Origin: SUG1106 sp051883095
Lineage (GTDB): Bacteria > Bacillota > Clostridia > Peptostreptococcales > Anaerovoracaceae
Reading direction: 5' to 3'
Assembly: GCA_051883095.1 (NCBI GenBank)
Contig: JBJETB010000095.1
Span: 1 to 26,663, forward strand
Length of the DNA stretch: 26,663 nucleotides
The translations under genes were made by a program, and so were the position numbers. This document shows positions 6,039 through 14,308 of the stretch, one piece after another. The stretch's first letter is position 1. Every line of letters begins with the position of its first letter. A model generated the notes under the pieces. That model was not told the DNA's origin. It did not search any database and saw only the letters and a list, made by a program, of their open reading frames with translations.

Positions 6039-6638
6039 ATGGCCAATTATACAGATGAACAATGGGATGCCATAAAAATCGAGCTTATGGAAAAATGCTA
6101 TAATGGTTTTGCCGATTTGGGACTTCACGGTACGGGCATTCGAGCGTTGGCTAACCATTGCGGATATAACCCATCTAAGATTTATACATATTTTAAGGAT
6201 TTAGATGATCTGATTATCCAGTCCACCGAATACTGTATGACGAAGGTGGAAGATGACTTTATGGAGAAAGCTCCCACAGATGTAGAGGACTTGTGGCGGT
6301 TTATCGATGAGATACCATACTGGACGGCGGAAAAGCACGGAAAGAAATACCGTCTGATGTATCAGGTGTACACTCACCCGAAATACAGAGAATACGGTCA
6401 GAAGTTCTTTAAAGGTGTAGATGAGCGATATACCGAATACGCAAAGAGTCTGGAGGGCAAGCTCGGTATTCCATATGAAAAAATTACACCGCTGATATTC
6501 ATTCTGATCAGGGCCTGCGTACATTACGCACTGTTCGAGGACGAGTTCTATATGAAATCCCAGATAAAAGTGCTGAAAGAAGCCCTGGAGCTCTTTATTA
6601 TGAAATATAACCCGAAATTTAAGGAGGCAACAAAATGA
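6039..6638 (+). CDS. TetR/AcrR-family transcriptional regulator
   Basis: This 199-residue protein has an N-terminal TetR-type helix-turn-helix at residues about 10-55. The pattern is GLHGTGIRALANHCGY, then NPSKIYTYFKDLDDL, the usual recognition helix followed by the YxxF segment. The remaining helical part would be the ligand-binding and dimer domain. TetR proteins normally repress their own operon until an effector binds. AAGGGGG at 6025-6031, 7 nt before the ATG, supports the start. Its stop overlaps the start of the amidase gene (ATGA), so the two are translationally coupled. A fragment of a close paralogue lies at 1-57, also directly upstream of a surface-protein gene. The effector is unknown, and a substrate or product of the amidase is a reasonable guess. 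Confidence 0.88.
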   Translation: MANYTDEQWDAIKIELMEKCYNGFADLGLHGTGIRALANHCGYNPSKIYTYFKDLDDLIIQSTEYCMTKVEDDFMEKAPTDVEDLWRFIDEIPYWTAEKHGKKYRLMYQVYTHPKYREYGQKFFKGVDERYTEYAKSLEGKLGIPYEKITPLIFILIRACVHYALFEDEFYMKSQIKVLKEALELFIMKYNPKFKEATK

Positions 6639-7726
6639 CTAAAGTGATTAAACGTATTTTACTCGTATTGCTGGCGATTATTGTAATAGCAGTCGCTGCA
6701 TTTATCGGACTATATTTTACACGAATCCTGACCGTGAGCAGCATTGAGCAGCTTACAGATTACGAGGACGGATATAATCTCTACAGCATGGATATCAAAT
6801 ACAATTACAGTCTTGATGACATAATCGACTACGGAATAACAGACGATCAGACGATGATAGACGCAATTCTGAAGGAGTCACTCCCGCTGATCCCGGCAAA
6901 GATTAACGTGCCTGATTACGGCTGCACGTCCTTCACACTGACCGATACGGACGGCGATGTTCACATGGGACGAAATTACGATTTCAGGAAAGACACTTCG
7001 GCCATGATGGTCTACTGCGCTCCGAAGGACGGCTATAAATCGGTTGCGTTTGCTGCACTGGACAATATTTCGGCAAATGTACCGGATGCGAGCACGGCTA
7101 AAAAACTTGCGACTCTGACTTCACCTTTCATATGCCTTGATGGCATGAACGAGAAGGGCGTGTCCATTTCCGTGCTGACGCTGGACAGCGAGCCTGTCCG
7201 CCAGAACACCGGCAAACCGGTCATTGCGACAACTCTGGCGATACGTCTTGTGCTCGACAAGGCTGCAACTACAGGGGAGGCGGTAGAGCTTCTGAGAAGC
7301 TATGACATGTTCTCATCCAGCGGCAGAGACTATCATTTTTACATCACCGATGCGTCGGGAGACGGAAGAGTTGTGGAATATGATCCGGAAAGCGAGAACA
7401 GGGAAATCATCGCTACGCCGACCGAGGCGATTACCAACTTCTTTATCATTCACAAGGATAAGGTGCTTCCAAACCAGAAGAACGGCATCTATGGCCACGG
7501 CAGAGAGCGCTATGACGCCGTGCTGAAGGTGATGGAGGAGGAAAAAGGAAATTACACCAACGATACAGTGTGGAATGCAATGAAAGCGGCAGCACAGGAC
7601 CCTAGCCCTGATGCCATCACAAGTAACACACAGTGGTCAGTATCCTATAACAATACTGATCTTACAGCCGAGATCGCTATTCGCCGCAACTGGGATGATA
7701 TAACCAGCTGCGCAGTCAGCAAATAG
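6635..7726 (+). CDS. Membrane-anchored choloylglycine-hydrolase-family amidase (Ntn hydrolase)
   Basis: This 363-residue protein starts with a hydrophobic helix (residues about 8-27) that should anchor it with the enzyme outside the cell. A segment to residue 96 precedes a choloylglycine-hydrolase-like domain beginning at Cys97 (GCTSF). Cys97, Arg113 and Asp116 (in GRNYDF) have exactly the spacing of Cys2, Arg18 and Asp21 of bile salt hydrolases. GMNEKGVSIS (170-179), ITNFF (Asn268) and GHGRERY (Arg290/Arg292) occupy the expected later positions. The family hydrolyses linear amide bonds in conjugated bile acids, penicillin V, N-acyl amines or acyl-homoserine lactones; the substrate cannot be told here. 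If it is a normal N-terminal nucleophile enzyme, the 96-residue leader must be removed to free Cys97. It overlaps TetR by 4 nt and is followed after 38 nt by a surface-protein gene. Confidence 0.85.
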   Translation: MTKVIKRILLVLLAIIVIAVAAFIGLYFTRILTVSSIEQLTDYEDGYNLYSMDIKYNYSLDDIIDYGITDDQTMIDAILKESLPLIPAKINVPDYGCTSFTLTDTDGDVHMGRNYDFRKDTSAMMVYCAPKDGYKSVAFAALDNISANVPDASTAKKLATLTSPFICLDGMNEKGVSISVLTLDSEPVRQNTGKPVIATTLAIRLVLDKAATTGEAVELLRSYDMFSSSGRDYHFYITDASGDGRVVEYDPESENREIIATPTEAITNFFIIHKDKVLPNQKNGIYGHGRERYDAVLKVMEEEKGNYTNDTVWNAMKAAAQDPSPDAITSNTQWSVSYNNTDLTAEIAIRRNWDDITSCAVSK

Positions 7727-7764
7727 GTGACTACGACTGCAAAACAAACTGGAGGCAGAATACA

Positions 7765-10700
7765 ATGAAAAAAAGACTTTTAAGCATAATGCTTGCAATA
7801 TGCATGGTAATTACCCTTATACCGACAACGGCTTTTGCCGAAACCGGTACGGACAATGCACCAAGTGTGACAGCCTATGCCACAAAGGCACAGCTGATGT
7901 ATAATACATTTGCACCGAATTCCAGCGGAACTGCAGCCAATATCGGCAAGCTGGCATTTGGAAAAAACAGCAGCGGAAGTGTGCAGGAATGGTACATCCT
8001 GGGACAGGATACCGGTGTGTCGGGAGATAACACTGCCATCTTTGCCGCAGGCCCGATGGTTACAGGACAGATGTTCAGTCCATACAGTCCACATGATGCA
8101 TCTGATGATCCGAGTGATTCGAGTGCAAAGTATATAAAAAATATAACCGTACAGTCATACATGGACTGCACTTATCCTGCGGGCACTACAATAAGTCAAG
8201 TATATATAAGCCACTACGGAACAAGTGAACTTCGGACAGCGCTGAGATTTATGGCTGGCAGTACAAATCATTTCACAGTAGCAGAGCAGGGCTTAATGAA
8301 TGCCACCCCTGTGACAACGACGGACATAAAAAATAAAAAAGGCACAGATTATCTGACCTATACCACAACAGACAAGCTATATGCACCGATGGCAGACGGC
8401 TTTGGTGAAAGTTACAAAACAATAAAAACAGGAAGCATAGATAGAAAATCACTTACCGTGGCTTGCTACTGGAGCAGCGCAGATGCTTTTTGGCTGCGGT
8501 CACCTAACACAATAGAGAGATACCCAGAGGGATACCAAACATTTTTCGCTGGCAGCTATACCGAATATGTCGACTCTGGTAATGTCATTAAACAAGGAGG
8601 CGACTGTGTCACTTCCATTGGGGTCACGCAAAAACTTGGCGTCAGACCAGCTTCCAATATTGATCTTTCATCTGTACTTTTCGCATCTGCTGCGACAGCA
8701 GCATCCGGTGCGGCAGCGTCCGGAACAATCGCACAGGGAAAGGCGATGACATTGAGACTGGATGGAAGAAGTAAGAATATCGGCACGGTAACATACAGCA
8801 CCGCAACAGGCGATATTAAGGCAGCTAAGGGAAATAACACAGGTGATGTGGCACTTGTCGTACAGGGCAAAGACGGAGCAAATGACTGGTATTACAGCAA
8901 GAAGATAACAGGAACAGAGACGGTGAATAAAACTGCCATCAAGAGTGCACTGGGGATAACTTCTGATATTGATTTATCCACCTGCAAAATCTGGCTGGAA
9001 ACCACAGAGGATAATGTGGCTTATGCAGTCCCTGCAACTGAAGCCACAGCCATTTCTTCTGTAGACATAACAGGTATTAATACTCCGGAAGCTGGTGTCG
9101 CTTTGGACACCGAAGCGGCATGTGAGACCACAGGTGTAAGCAGTACCAGACCTCAAGTCACATGGACACCGGCACATACAAATGCCGGATACAATACAAG
9201 CTACACTGCAAGTGTTACACTTACAGCAGATAACTTCTATGCATTCACAGATGCTGTGACAGCTACCGTATCAGATCAAACCGCAACAAGCGTTAAAAAG
9301 AATGCGGATGGAACACTTACGGTAACCTATAAATTTGGTGCAACAGCAAAGAGAAAGATAGCAGGTGTAACTGCACCGACAGTACCGACAAATAATACAT
9401 TTACAACATACTATGGATATGATGGATACGATGCAAATCCAATAAGCGTAAGCAGCAGCGAACTTGGCACACAGGCAACAGTAACATTTGAAGAAACAGT
9501 GGCACCAGCTACGTCACCTATGAATGTGACATGGACCATTGCCAATGAAGGTGAAAAAGCTTACGACAAAACACTGGGGGCAGCGAACACCTTCAGGTGG
9601 ACAATTCCTGCATCTGAATTGACGAATTATAACGCTTCCGGTTGTCCGGGTTATGATACTGCTGACGGAACAATCACAGGAACGGTTACGATTACCAATA
9701 AAGCCGCAACCTCAGTCAGCATCACGGGAACAGACAGAAGTATCAGTTATACAGGTGCAGCCATTGATGTATCATCGTATTTTAATATAGACACCAATGC
9801 AGGAGCTGCAACCTATTCCCTTATTACAGGAGCGGATGGCGGAACAGGTGTAGGTTCACTTGACGGTACAGCACTTACTGTAACGCAGACCGGAACCTTT
9901 AAGATTAAGGTTAATACTGCTGCCAATGGAATTTATGAAGCAGGAGAGAAAACCATCACCCTTACGATAAGTAAGGGAACCATCGATTATACTGCAGCCG
10001 ATTACAGCGGAACCTATGACGGACAGGCACACAGCATCAGCGTGAACGTGACAAATCCGGAAGGTACGACCGTAACCTACAGCACCGATGGAAAAGCCTA
10101 TGGCTCAGCTAATCCTTCCTTTACGAATGCGGGAACCTATACCGTATACTACCGGATTATGAAGGATAACTATACCACCGTTGAGGCTTCAAAGACTGTA
10201 ACCATAAGTAAGAAATCAGTTACCATAACAGCAGAAAATCAGAATATTGTCTGGGGCAATGCCATTGATCAGAGTAAGTACACCGTATCAGAGAATGGAC
10301 TTGCTGCAGGCGATAGTATTAAGGAAATAACCCTTAAACCAAGCACTGAGGCTCTCACAGAGGAGGGTACAATCGCTATAAGCGGTGTAAAGATTGAAAA
10401 TGCCGCAGGAGCTGATGTAACAGGCAACTATAACATTACAAAATCTGAAGGAACATTAAAGATTGCGCATGATACGTCTCTTGCTCCGGAAAGAATTGAG
10501 GCGGTAAAAACCAAAACATCATACAAAGCAGGAGATACCCTGAATGTGGATGATATCACAGTCAGAGCATATTATGAAGACGGATACATCGAGAAAGTGA
10601 CAGAAGGCTTTGAAACCAATGCTGAAACTATTGATATGTCACTAATCGGAGAAAAGACCTTAACCGTATCTTACACAAAGAATGATGAAACAAAGACAAA

Positions 10701-11559
10701 GGATATCACCATTACGGTAAGCCACAACACAAGCCTTGCGCCGCAAAGCATTGATGCAGTAAAAAACAAGACATCCTACAAAGCAGGCGATACTCTGAAT
10801 GTGGATGATATCACCGTTACAGCATATTATTCAGACGGATACAGCGAGGCAGTGGCAGACTTTACAACCAACGCGGCAGACATAGATATGTCGAAAACAG
10901 GAAAAAAGAACCTGACAGTATCTTATTCCAAGAATGGTGCAACCATAACGGCTGATATCACTATCAATGTGGCTGCCGGCGGTGGTGGAGGCAGCTACAT
11001 TCCGTCCTCACAGAAGCCTACCGTCGAAGCAGGCGAAGGCGTTAAGGTTACCTTAAGCGCAGACGGCACAGTTGCGACAATAACAGTTGATGATGGCTAC
11101 GAACTTGAAGATGTAGTGCTCAACGGAGTATCAAAGGGCAAGGTTACCGAGGTTAAGGGTCTCAAGACAGGTGACAAGCTGGTGGTAACAGCAGAAAAGA
11201 AGCCTGTAGAGCCGACAGAGCCAACTAAGGAAGAAATCCTTGCAGTGCTGGCAGACCAGAAGCTGGTAGCCCGCTCTAAGCTTGTAACCATGAAGAACGG
11301 CAAGAAGGCTGTACTCATCACATGGTACAACCGGAACGGAGAGATGATGGACTTCGACGGAGTAGAGATTTATCGCTCCGCCAAGCGTAACTCCGGCTAC
11401 GGTAAGAAGCCTATATTCACATCCGTAACTGGCAAGTATTACAACACCGCAGTTAAGAAAGGTACAAAATACTACTATAAGGTACGCGGCTTCGTGATAA
11501 TCGACGGCCAGAAGTACTACACTGATTACTCACTCAAAGCAATCAGAACAGTGAAATAG
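7765..11559 (+). CDS. Giant secreted modular protein: DUF6273-like, MBG, two Big_3 Ig-like domains
   Basis: This 1264-residue protein has a signal peptide with cleavage probably after AFA (residue 25). Residues about 35-310 form a DUF6273-like domain with WYILGQD, SGDNTAIFAA, HYGTSELR, DKLYAP and FWLRSPN. Beta-rich domains follow to about 730. Residues about 735-890 match the MBG family (YSGTYDGQAHSISV, TNAGTYTVYY). Two Big_3-type Ig-like domains cover about 901-985 and 987-1070, each starting near SLAP and containing KTSYKAGDTLNVDDITV. A GGGGG linker leads to the shared C-terminal module (1081-1264). There is no LPXTG. These domain types usually serve adhesion or display on the cell surface. 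GGAGG at 7751-7755 lies 9 nt before the ATG. The gap from the amidase gene is 38 nt with no terminator. Most domains are paralogous to the protein at 14309. Confidence 0.88.
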   Translation: MKKRLLSIMLAICMVITLIPTTAFAETGTDNAPSVTAYATKAQLMYNTFAPNSSGTAANIGKLAFGKNSSGSVQEWYILGQDTGVSGDNTAIFAAGPMVTGQMFSPYSPHDASDDPSDSSAKYIKNITVQSYMDCTYPAGTTISQVYISHYGTSELRTALRFMAGSTNHFTVAEQGLMNATPVTTTDIKNKKGTDYLTYTTTDKLYAPMADGFGESYKTIKTGSIDRKSLTVACYWSSADAFWLRSPNTIERYPEGYQTFFAGSYTEYVDSGNVIKQGGDCVTSIGVTQKLGVRPASNIDLSSVLFASAATAASGAAASGTIAQGKAMTLRLDGRSKNIGTVTYSTATGDIKAAKGNNTGDVALVVQGKDGANDWYYSKKITGTETVNKTAIKSALGITSDIDLSTCKIWLETTEDNVAYAVPATEATAISSVDITGINTPEAGVALDTEAACETTGVSSTRPQVTWTPAHTNAGYNTSYTASVTLTADNFYAFTDAVTATVSDQTATSVKKNADGTLTVTYKFGATAKRKIAGVTAPTVPTNNTFTTYYGYDGYDANPISVSSSELGTQATVTFEETVAPATSPMNVTWTIANEGEKAYDKTLGAANTFRWTIPASELTNYNASGCPGYDTADGTITGTVTITNKAATSVSITGTDRSISYTGAAIDVSSYFNIDTNAGAATYSLITGADGGTGVGSLDGTALTVTQTGTFKIKVNTAANGIYEAGEKTITLTISKGTIDYTAADYSGTYDGQAHSISVNVTNPEGTTVTYSTDGKAYGSANPSFTNAGTYTVYYRIMKDNYTTVEASKTVTISKKSVTITAENQNIVWGNAIDQSKYTVSENGLAAGDSIKEITLKPSTEALTEEGTIAISGVKIENAAGADVTGNYNITKSEGTLKIAHDTSLAPERIEAVKTKTSYKAGDTLNVDDITVRAYYEDGYIEKVTEGFETNAETIDMSLIGEKTLTVSYTKNDETKTKDITITVSHNTSLAPQSIDAVKNKTSYKAGDTLNVDDITVTAYYSDGYSEAVADFTTNAADIDMSKTGKKNLTVSYSKNGATITADITINVAAGGGGGSYIPSSQKPTVEAGEGVKVTLSADGTVATITVDDGYELEDVVLNGVSKGKVTEVKGLKTGDKLVVTAEKKPVEPTEPTKEEILAVLADQKLVARSKLVTMKNGKKAVLITWYNRNGEMMDFDGVEIYRSAKRNSGYGKKPIFTSVTGKYYNTAVKKGTKYYYKVRGFVIIDGQKYYTDYSLKAIRTVK
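11104..11371 (+). repeat. 268-bp tract identical to 18470-18737
   Basis: By eye this stretch, coding for part of the C-terminal module, is identical base for base to 18470-18737, including all synonymous sites. Sequence outside it differs at many third positions (GAACTT versus GAGCTT before; TATCGCTCCGCC versus TTCCGCTCCACA after). This points to recent gene conversion or recombination between the two paralogues. Confidence 0.85.
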
Positions 11560-11585
11560 AAGAATCGCTTAGGAGGGAGACCACA

Positions 11586-14282
11586 ATGAGAAGACGAATT
11601 TTAAGCATAATGCTCTCAATATGCATGGTGCTTGCACTTGTGCCAACAATGGCCTTTGCGGCGAACACTGACACCACCGATTTACAGAACAAACTGACTG
11701 CAGGCGGCACCGTGAAGCTGACCAAGGACTATACCATCGACGCGACGCTAATGGTGAGCAAAGACGTCACCCTTGACCTCAACGGCTATGTGATCGAGAT
11801 GACCGGCAGCGGCAGTGTTATTAAGGTCGATCACAACGTTAGCCTGACTTTGCAGGACAGCAGACCGACCGCAGCACACAACGGGAAGAATCTGCCGGCC
11901 GGAGGCGTATTAACCGGCGGCAGTGTCGGTTACAATAGCAATTATAGAGATGGCGGCGGTGGCGTGAATGTCTATTCAGGCTCCTTTACCATGAACGGCG
12001 GAACCATTTATGGCTGCACAGCCCAATTTGGAGGCGGCGTGAATATCGTTTCTGGCTCCTTTACCATGAACGGCGGAACCATTTATGGCTGCACAGCCCA
12101 GTATGGAGGCGGCGTCCGTATCGCTCCTAATAATACTTTTACCATGACCGGCGGCGTCATTGAGAATTGCGCAGCAAGTACACCCGGAGATGCTGTCAGT
12201 TCCGCCGTGAATGCGAATTTTTTGGCATACGGTGGTATTATTATGGGCACGGTTTCTTTAAATAGTAACTCCACGATTAGTAACACAAACAACAGCAGCT
12301 GTACCAGATTCTACGGCCTTGTTGTGAATGGTGGAACCACCAGCGGCGGCATCTACTATGGCGGTATTTCGAGCGGCACGGTGACCGGCAATTATAAGAC
12401 TGTCAGCTTTGACCTGAACGGCGGAATGGGCTACGTCCCGACACAGTGGTTCTTCAATGTCAGCACGGCAAGGGCACTCAGGCCCGCCAACCCCACAAAA
12501 GAGGGATATCAATCCTTTGCCGGCTGGTATAACGGTGGTACCAAATACGATTTTACACAACCTGTAACGAATAACATTACTTTGACGGCAAGGTTCAGCA
12601 ACCCTAAAACCTACAATATATCCTATGATTTAAACGGCGGTACGGCAACAAACCCAACAAGCTATACTGTGGAAAGTGGAGCTATTAGGCTGAACAATCC
12701 TACAAAGCCCGGCTACACCTTTACCGGCTGGAGCGGCACAGACTTAATAGGCGCAGACAATATGACTGTAACCATTTCAAAAGGAAGCACCGGTGACAGA
12801 GCCTACATTGCCAACTGGACACCAGACACCTACGGGATTACCTATAATTTAAACGGCGGTACGGCAACAAACCCAACAGACTATACTGTGGAAAGTGAAG
12901 CTATTACGCTGAATAATCCTACAAAGCCCGGCTACACCTTTACCGGTTGGAGCGGCACGGGCTTAACCGGCACAAACAATACGAATGTCACCATTTCAAA
13001 AGGAAGCACCGGTGACAGAGCCTACATTGCCAACTGGACACCAGACACCTACGGGATTACCTATAATTTAAACGGCGGTACGGCAACAAACCCAACAGAC
13101 TATACTGCGGAAAGTGAAGCTATTACGCTGAACAATCCTACAAAGTCCGGCTACACCTTTACCGGTTGGAGCGGCACAGACTTAACCGGCGCAGACAATA
13201 TGACTGTCACCATTCCAAAAGGAAGCACCGGTAACAGAGAATACACTGCGAACTGGAAATTAGACACCTACGGGATTACCTATGAGTTAAACGGCGGTGC
13301 GACAACAAACCCAACAAGCTATACTGTGGAAAGTGAAGCGACTACTCTGAATAATCCTACAAAGCCCGGCTACACCTTTACCGGTTGGAGCGGCACAGAC
13401 TTAACCGGCGCAGACAATATGACTGTCACCATTCCAAAAGGAAGCACCGGTAACAGAGAATACACTGCGAACTGGACACCAAAAAATTACGTCGTGACTC
13501 TGAATACCAACGGCGGCAAGATCAACAGCGGCAATGTCACCGACTATACCTACGGACAGGGGGCGACGCTGCCGACAGATGTTACCAAAGCAGGTTATAC
13601 ATTTAAGGGCTGGTATGATAATGAAACCTTTACAGGCGACCCTGTTACGACAATCAGCGATACGGATACAGAAAAAAAGGAATATTGGGCGAAGTGGGCA
13701 GCAGTAAGTTATCCTTCAATTTCTCAGAAGCCTACCGTCGAAGCCGGTGAAGGTGTTAAGGTTACCTTAAGCGCAGACGGCACAGTGGCGACAATCACAG
13801 TTGATGACGGCTACGAACTTGCAGATGTAGTGCTCAACGGAGTATCAAAGGGCAAGGTTAACGAGATTAAGGGTATTAAGACAGGTGACAAACTGGTCGT
13901 AACAGCAGCTAAGAAAGAAACTGAACCGACAGACCCTGCTAAGGAAGAAATCCTTGCAAAGCTGAATTCTTATGAACTCGTAACCCGCTCAACGGCATGT
14001 AAGTCACCAAGCGGAAAGAATGCCATCAGAATCAGGGTATACGACAAGAACGGATTAAGTACAGATTTCTTTGACGGGATAGAAATTTACCGCTCCACAA
14101 AGAGTAATTCCGGATATGGCAAAAAGCCGATATTCGTAATCAAGAGCGGCAAATCATCCTACTACAATACCGCCATCAAATCAGGAACCAGGTACTACTA
14201 CAAAGTACGCGGCTTCGTGATAATCGACGGGCAGAAGTATTACACCGACTGGTCACTCAAGGCAATCAGAACAGCTAAATAG
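11586..14282 (+). CDS. Secreted beta-helix / InlB-type repeat surface protein
   Basis: This 898-residue protein has a signal peptide ending near AFA (residue 25). Residues about 30-265 show a right-handed parallel beta-helix pattern (TLDLNGYVIE, then GGGVNI, SGSFTMNGGTIYGC, FTMTGGVIENC), like pectate-lyase-fold adhesins. Residues about 270-708 contain six InlB/Flg_new-type (Listeria-Bacteroides) repeats with the hallmark DLNGG, NPTKPGYTFTGW and ANW. Four of them are nearly identical 73-residue units. Residues about 712-898 are the shared C-terminal module, here the most divergent copy (RSTACKSPSGKNAIRI). There is no catalytic signature and no LPXTG. AGGAGG at 11571-11576 lies 9 nt before the ATG. 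The 26-nt gaps before and after, almost identical in sequence, show that gene plus ribosome site were duplicated together. Confidence 0.88.
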   Translation: MRRRILSIMLSICMVLALVPTMAFAANTDTTDLQNKLTAGGTVKLTKDYTIDATLMVSKDVTLDLNGYVIEMTGSGSVIKVDHNVSLTLQDSRPTAAHNGKNLPAGGVLTGGSVGYNSNYRDGGGGVNVYSGSFTMNGGTIYGCTAQFGGGVNIVSGSFTMNGGTIYGCTAQYGGGVRIAPNNTFTMTGGVIENCAASTPGDAVSSAVNANFLAYGGIIMGTVSLNSNSTISNTNNSSCTRFYGLVVNGGTTSGGIYYGGISSGTVTGNYKTVSFDLNGGMGYVPTQWFFNVSTARALRPANPTKEGYQSFAGWYNGGTKYDFTQPVTNNITLTARFSNPKTYNISYDLNGGTATNPTSYTVESGAIRLNNPTKPGYTFTGWSGTDLIGADNMTVTISKGSTGDRAYIANWTPDTYGITYNLNGGTATNPTDYTVESEAITLNNPTKPGYTFTGWSGTGLTGTNNTNVTISKGSTGDRAYIANWTPDTYGITYNLNGGTATNPTDYTAESEAITLNNPTKSGYTFTGWSGTDLTGADNMTVTIPKGSTGNREYTANWKLDTYGITYELNGGATTNPTSYTVESEATTLNNPTKPGYTFTGWSGTDLTGADNMTVTIPKGSTGNREYTANWTPKNYVVTLNTNGGKINSGNVTDYTYGQGATLPTDVTKAGYTFKGWYDNETFTGDPVTTISDTDTEKKEYWAKWAAVSYPSISQKPTVEAGEGVKVTLSADGTVATITVDDGYELADVVLNGVSKGKVNEIKGIKTGDKLVVTAAKKETEPTDPAKEEILAKLNSYELVTRSTACKSPSGKNAIRIRVYDKNGLSTDFFDGIEIYRSTKSNSGYGKKPIFVIKSGKSSYYNTAIKSGTRYYYKVRGFVIIDGQKYYTDWSLKAIRTAK
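11979..12128 (+). repeat. Two tandem 75-bp beta-helix repeats
   Basis: Units 11979-12053 and 12054-12128 encode 25 residues each, beginning GSFTMNGGTIYGCTAQ. Their first ~62 bases differ at only two positions (CCCAATTTGG versus CCCAGTATGG). They make one additional coil of the predicted beta-helix and look like a recent duplication. Confidence 0.8.
12606..13481 (+). repeat. Four tandem 219-bp repeats encoding InlB-type domains
   Basis: Units start at 12606, 12825, 13044 and 13263, each exactly 219 bp (73 residues), marked by GACACCTACGGGATTACCTA in units 2 to 4. Units 2 and 3 share a nearly identical first half, and units 3 and 4 share the second half (PKGSTGNREYTANW), so the array has undergone recombination within itself. 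Copy number could vary between strains without breaking the frame. Confidence 0.85.
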
Positions 14283-14308
14283 AAGAATCTCTTAGGAGGG
14301 AGACCGCA

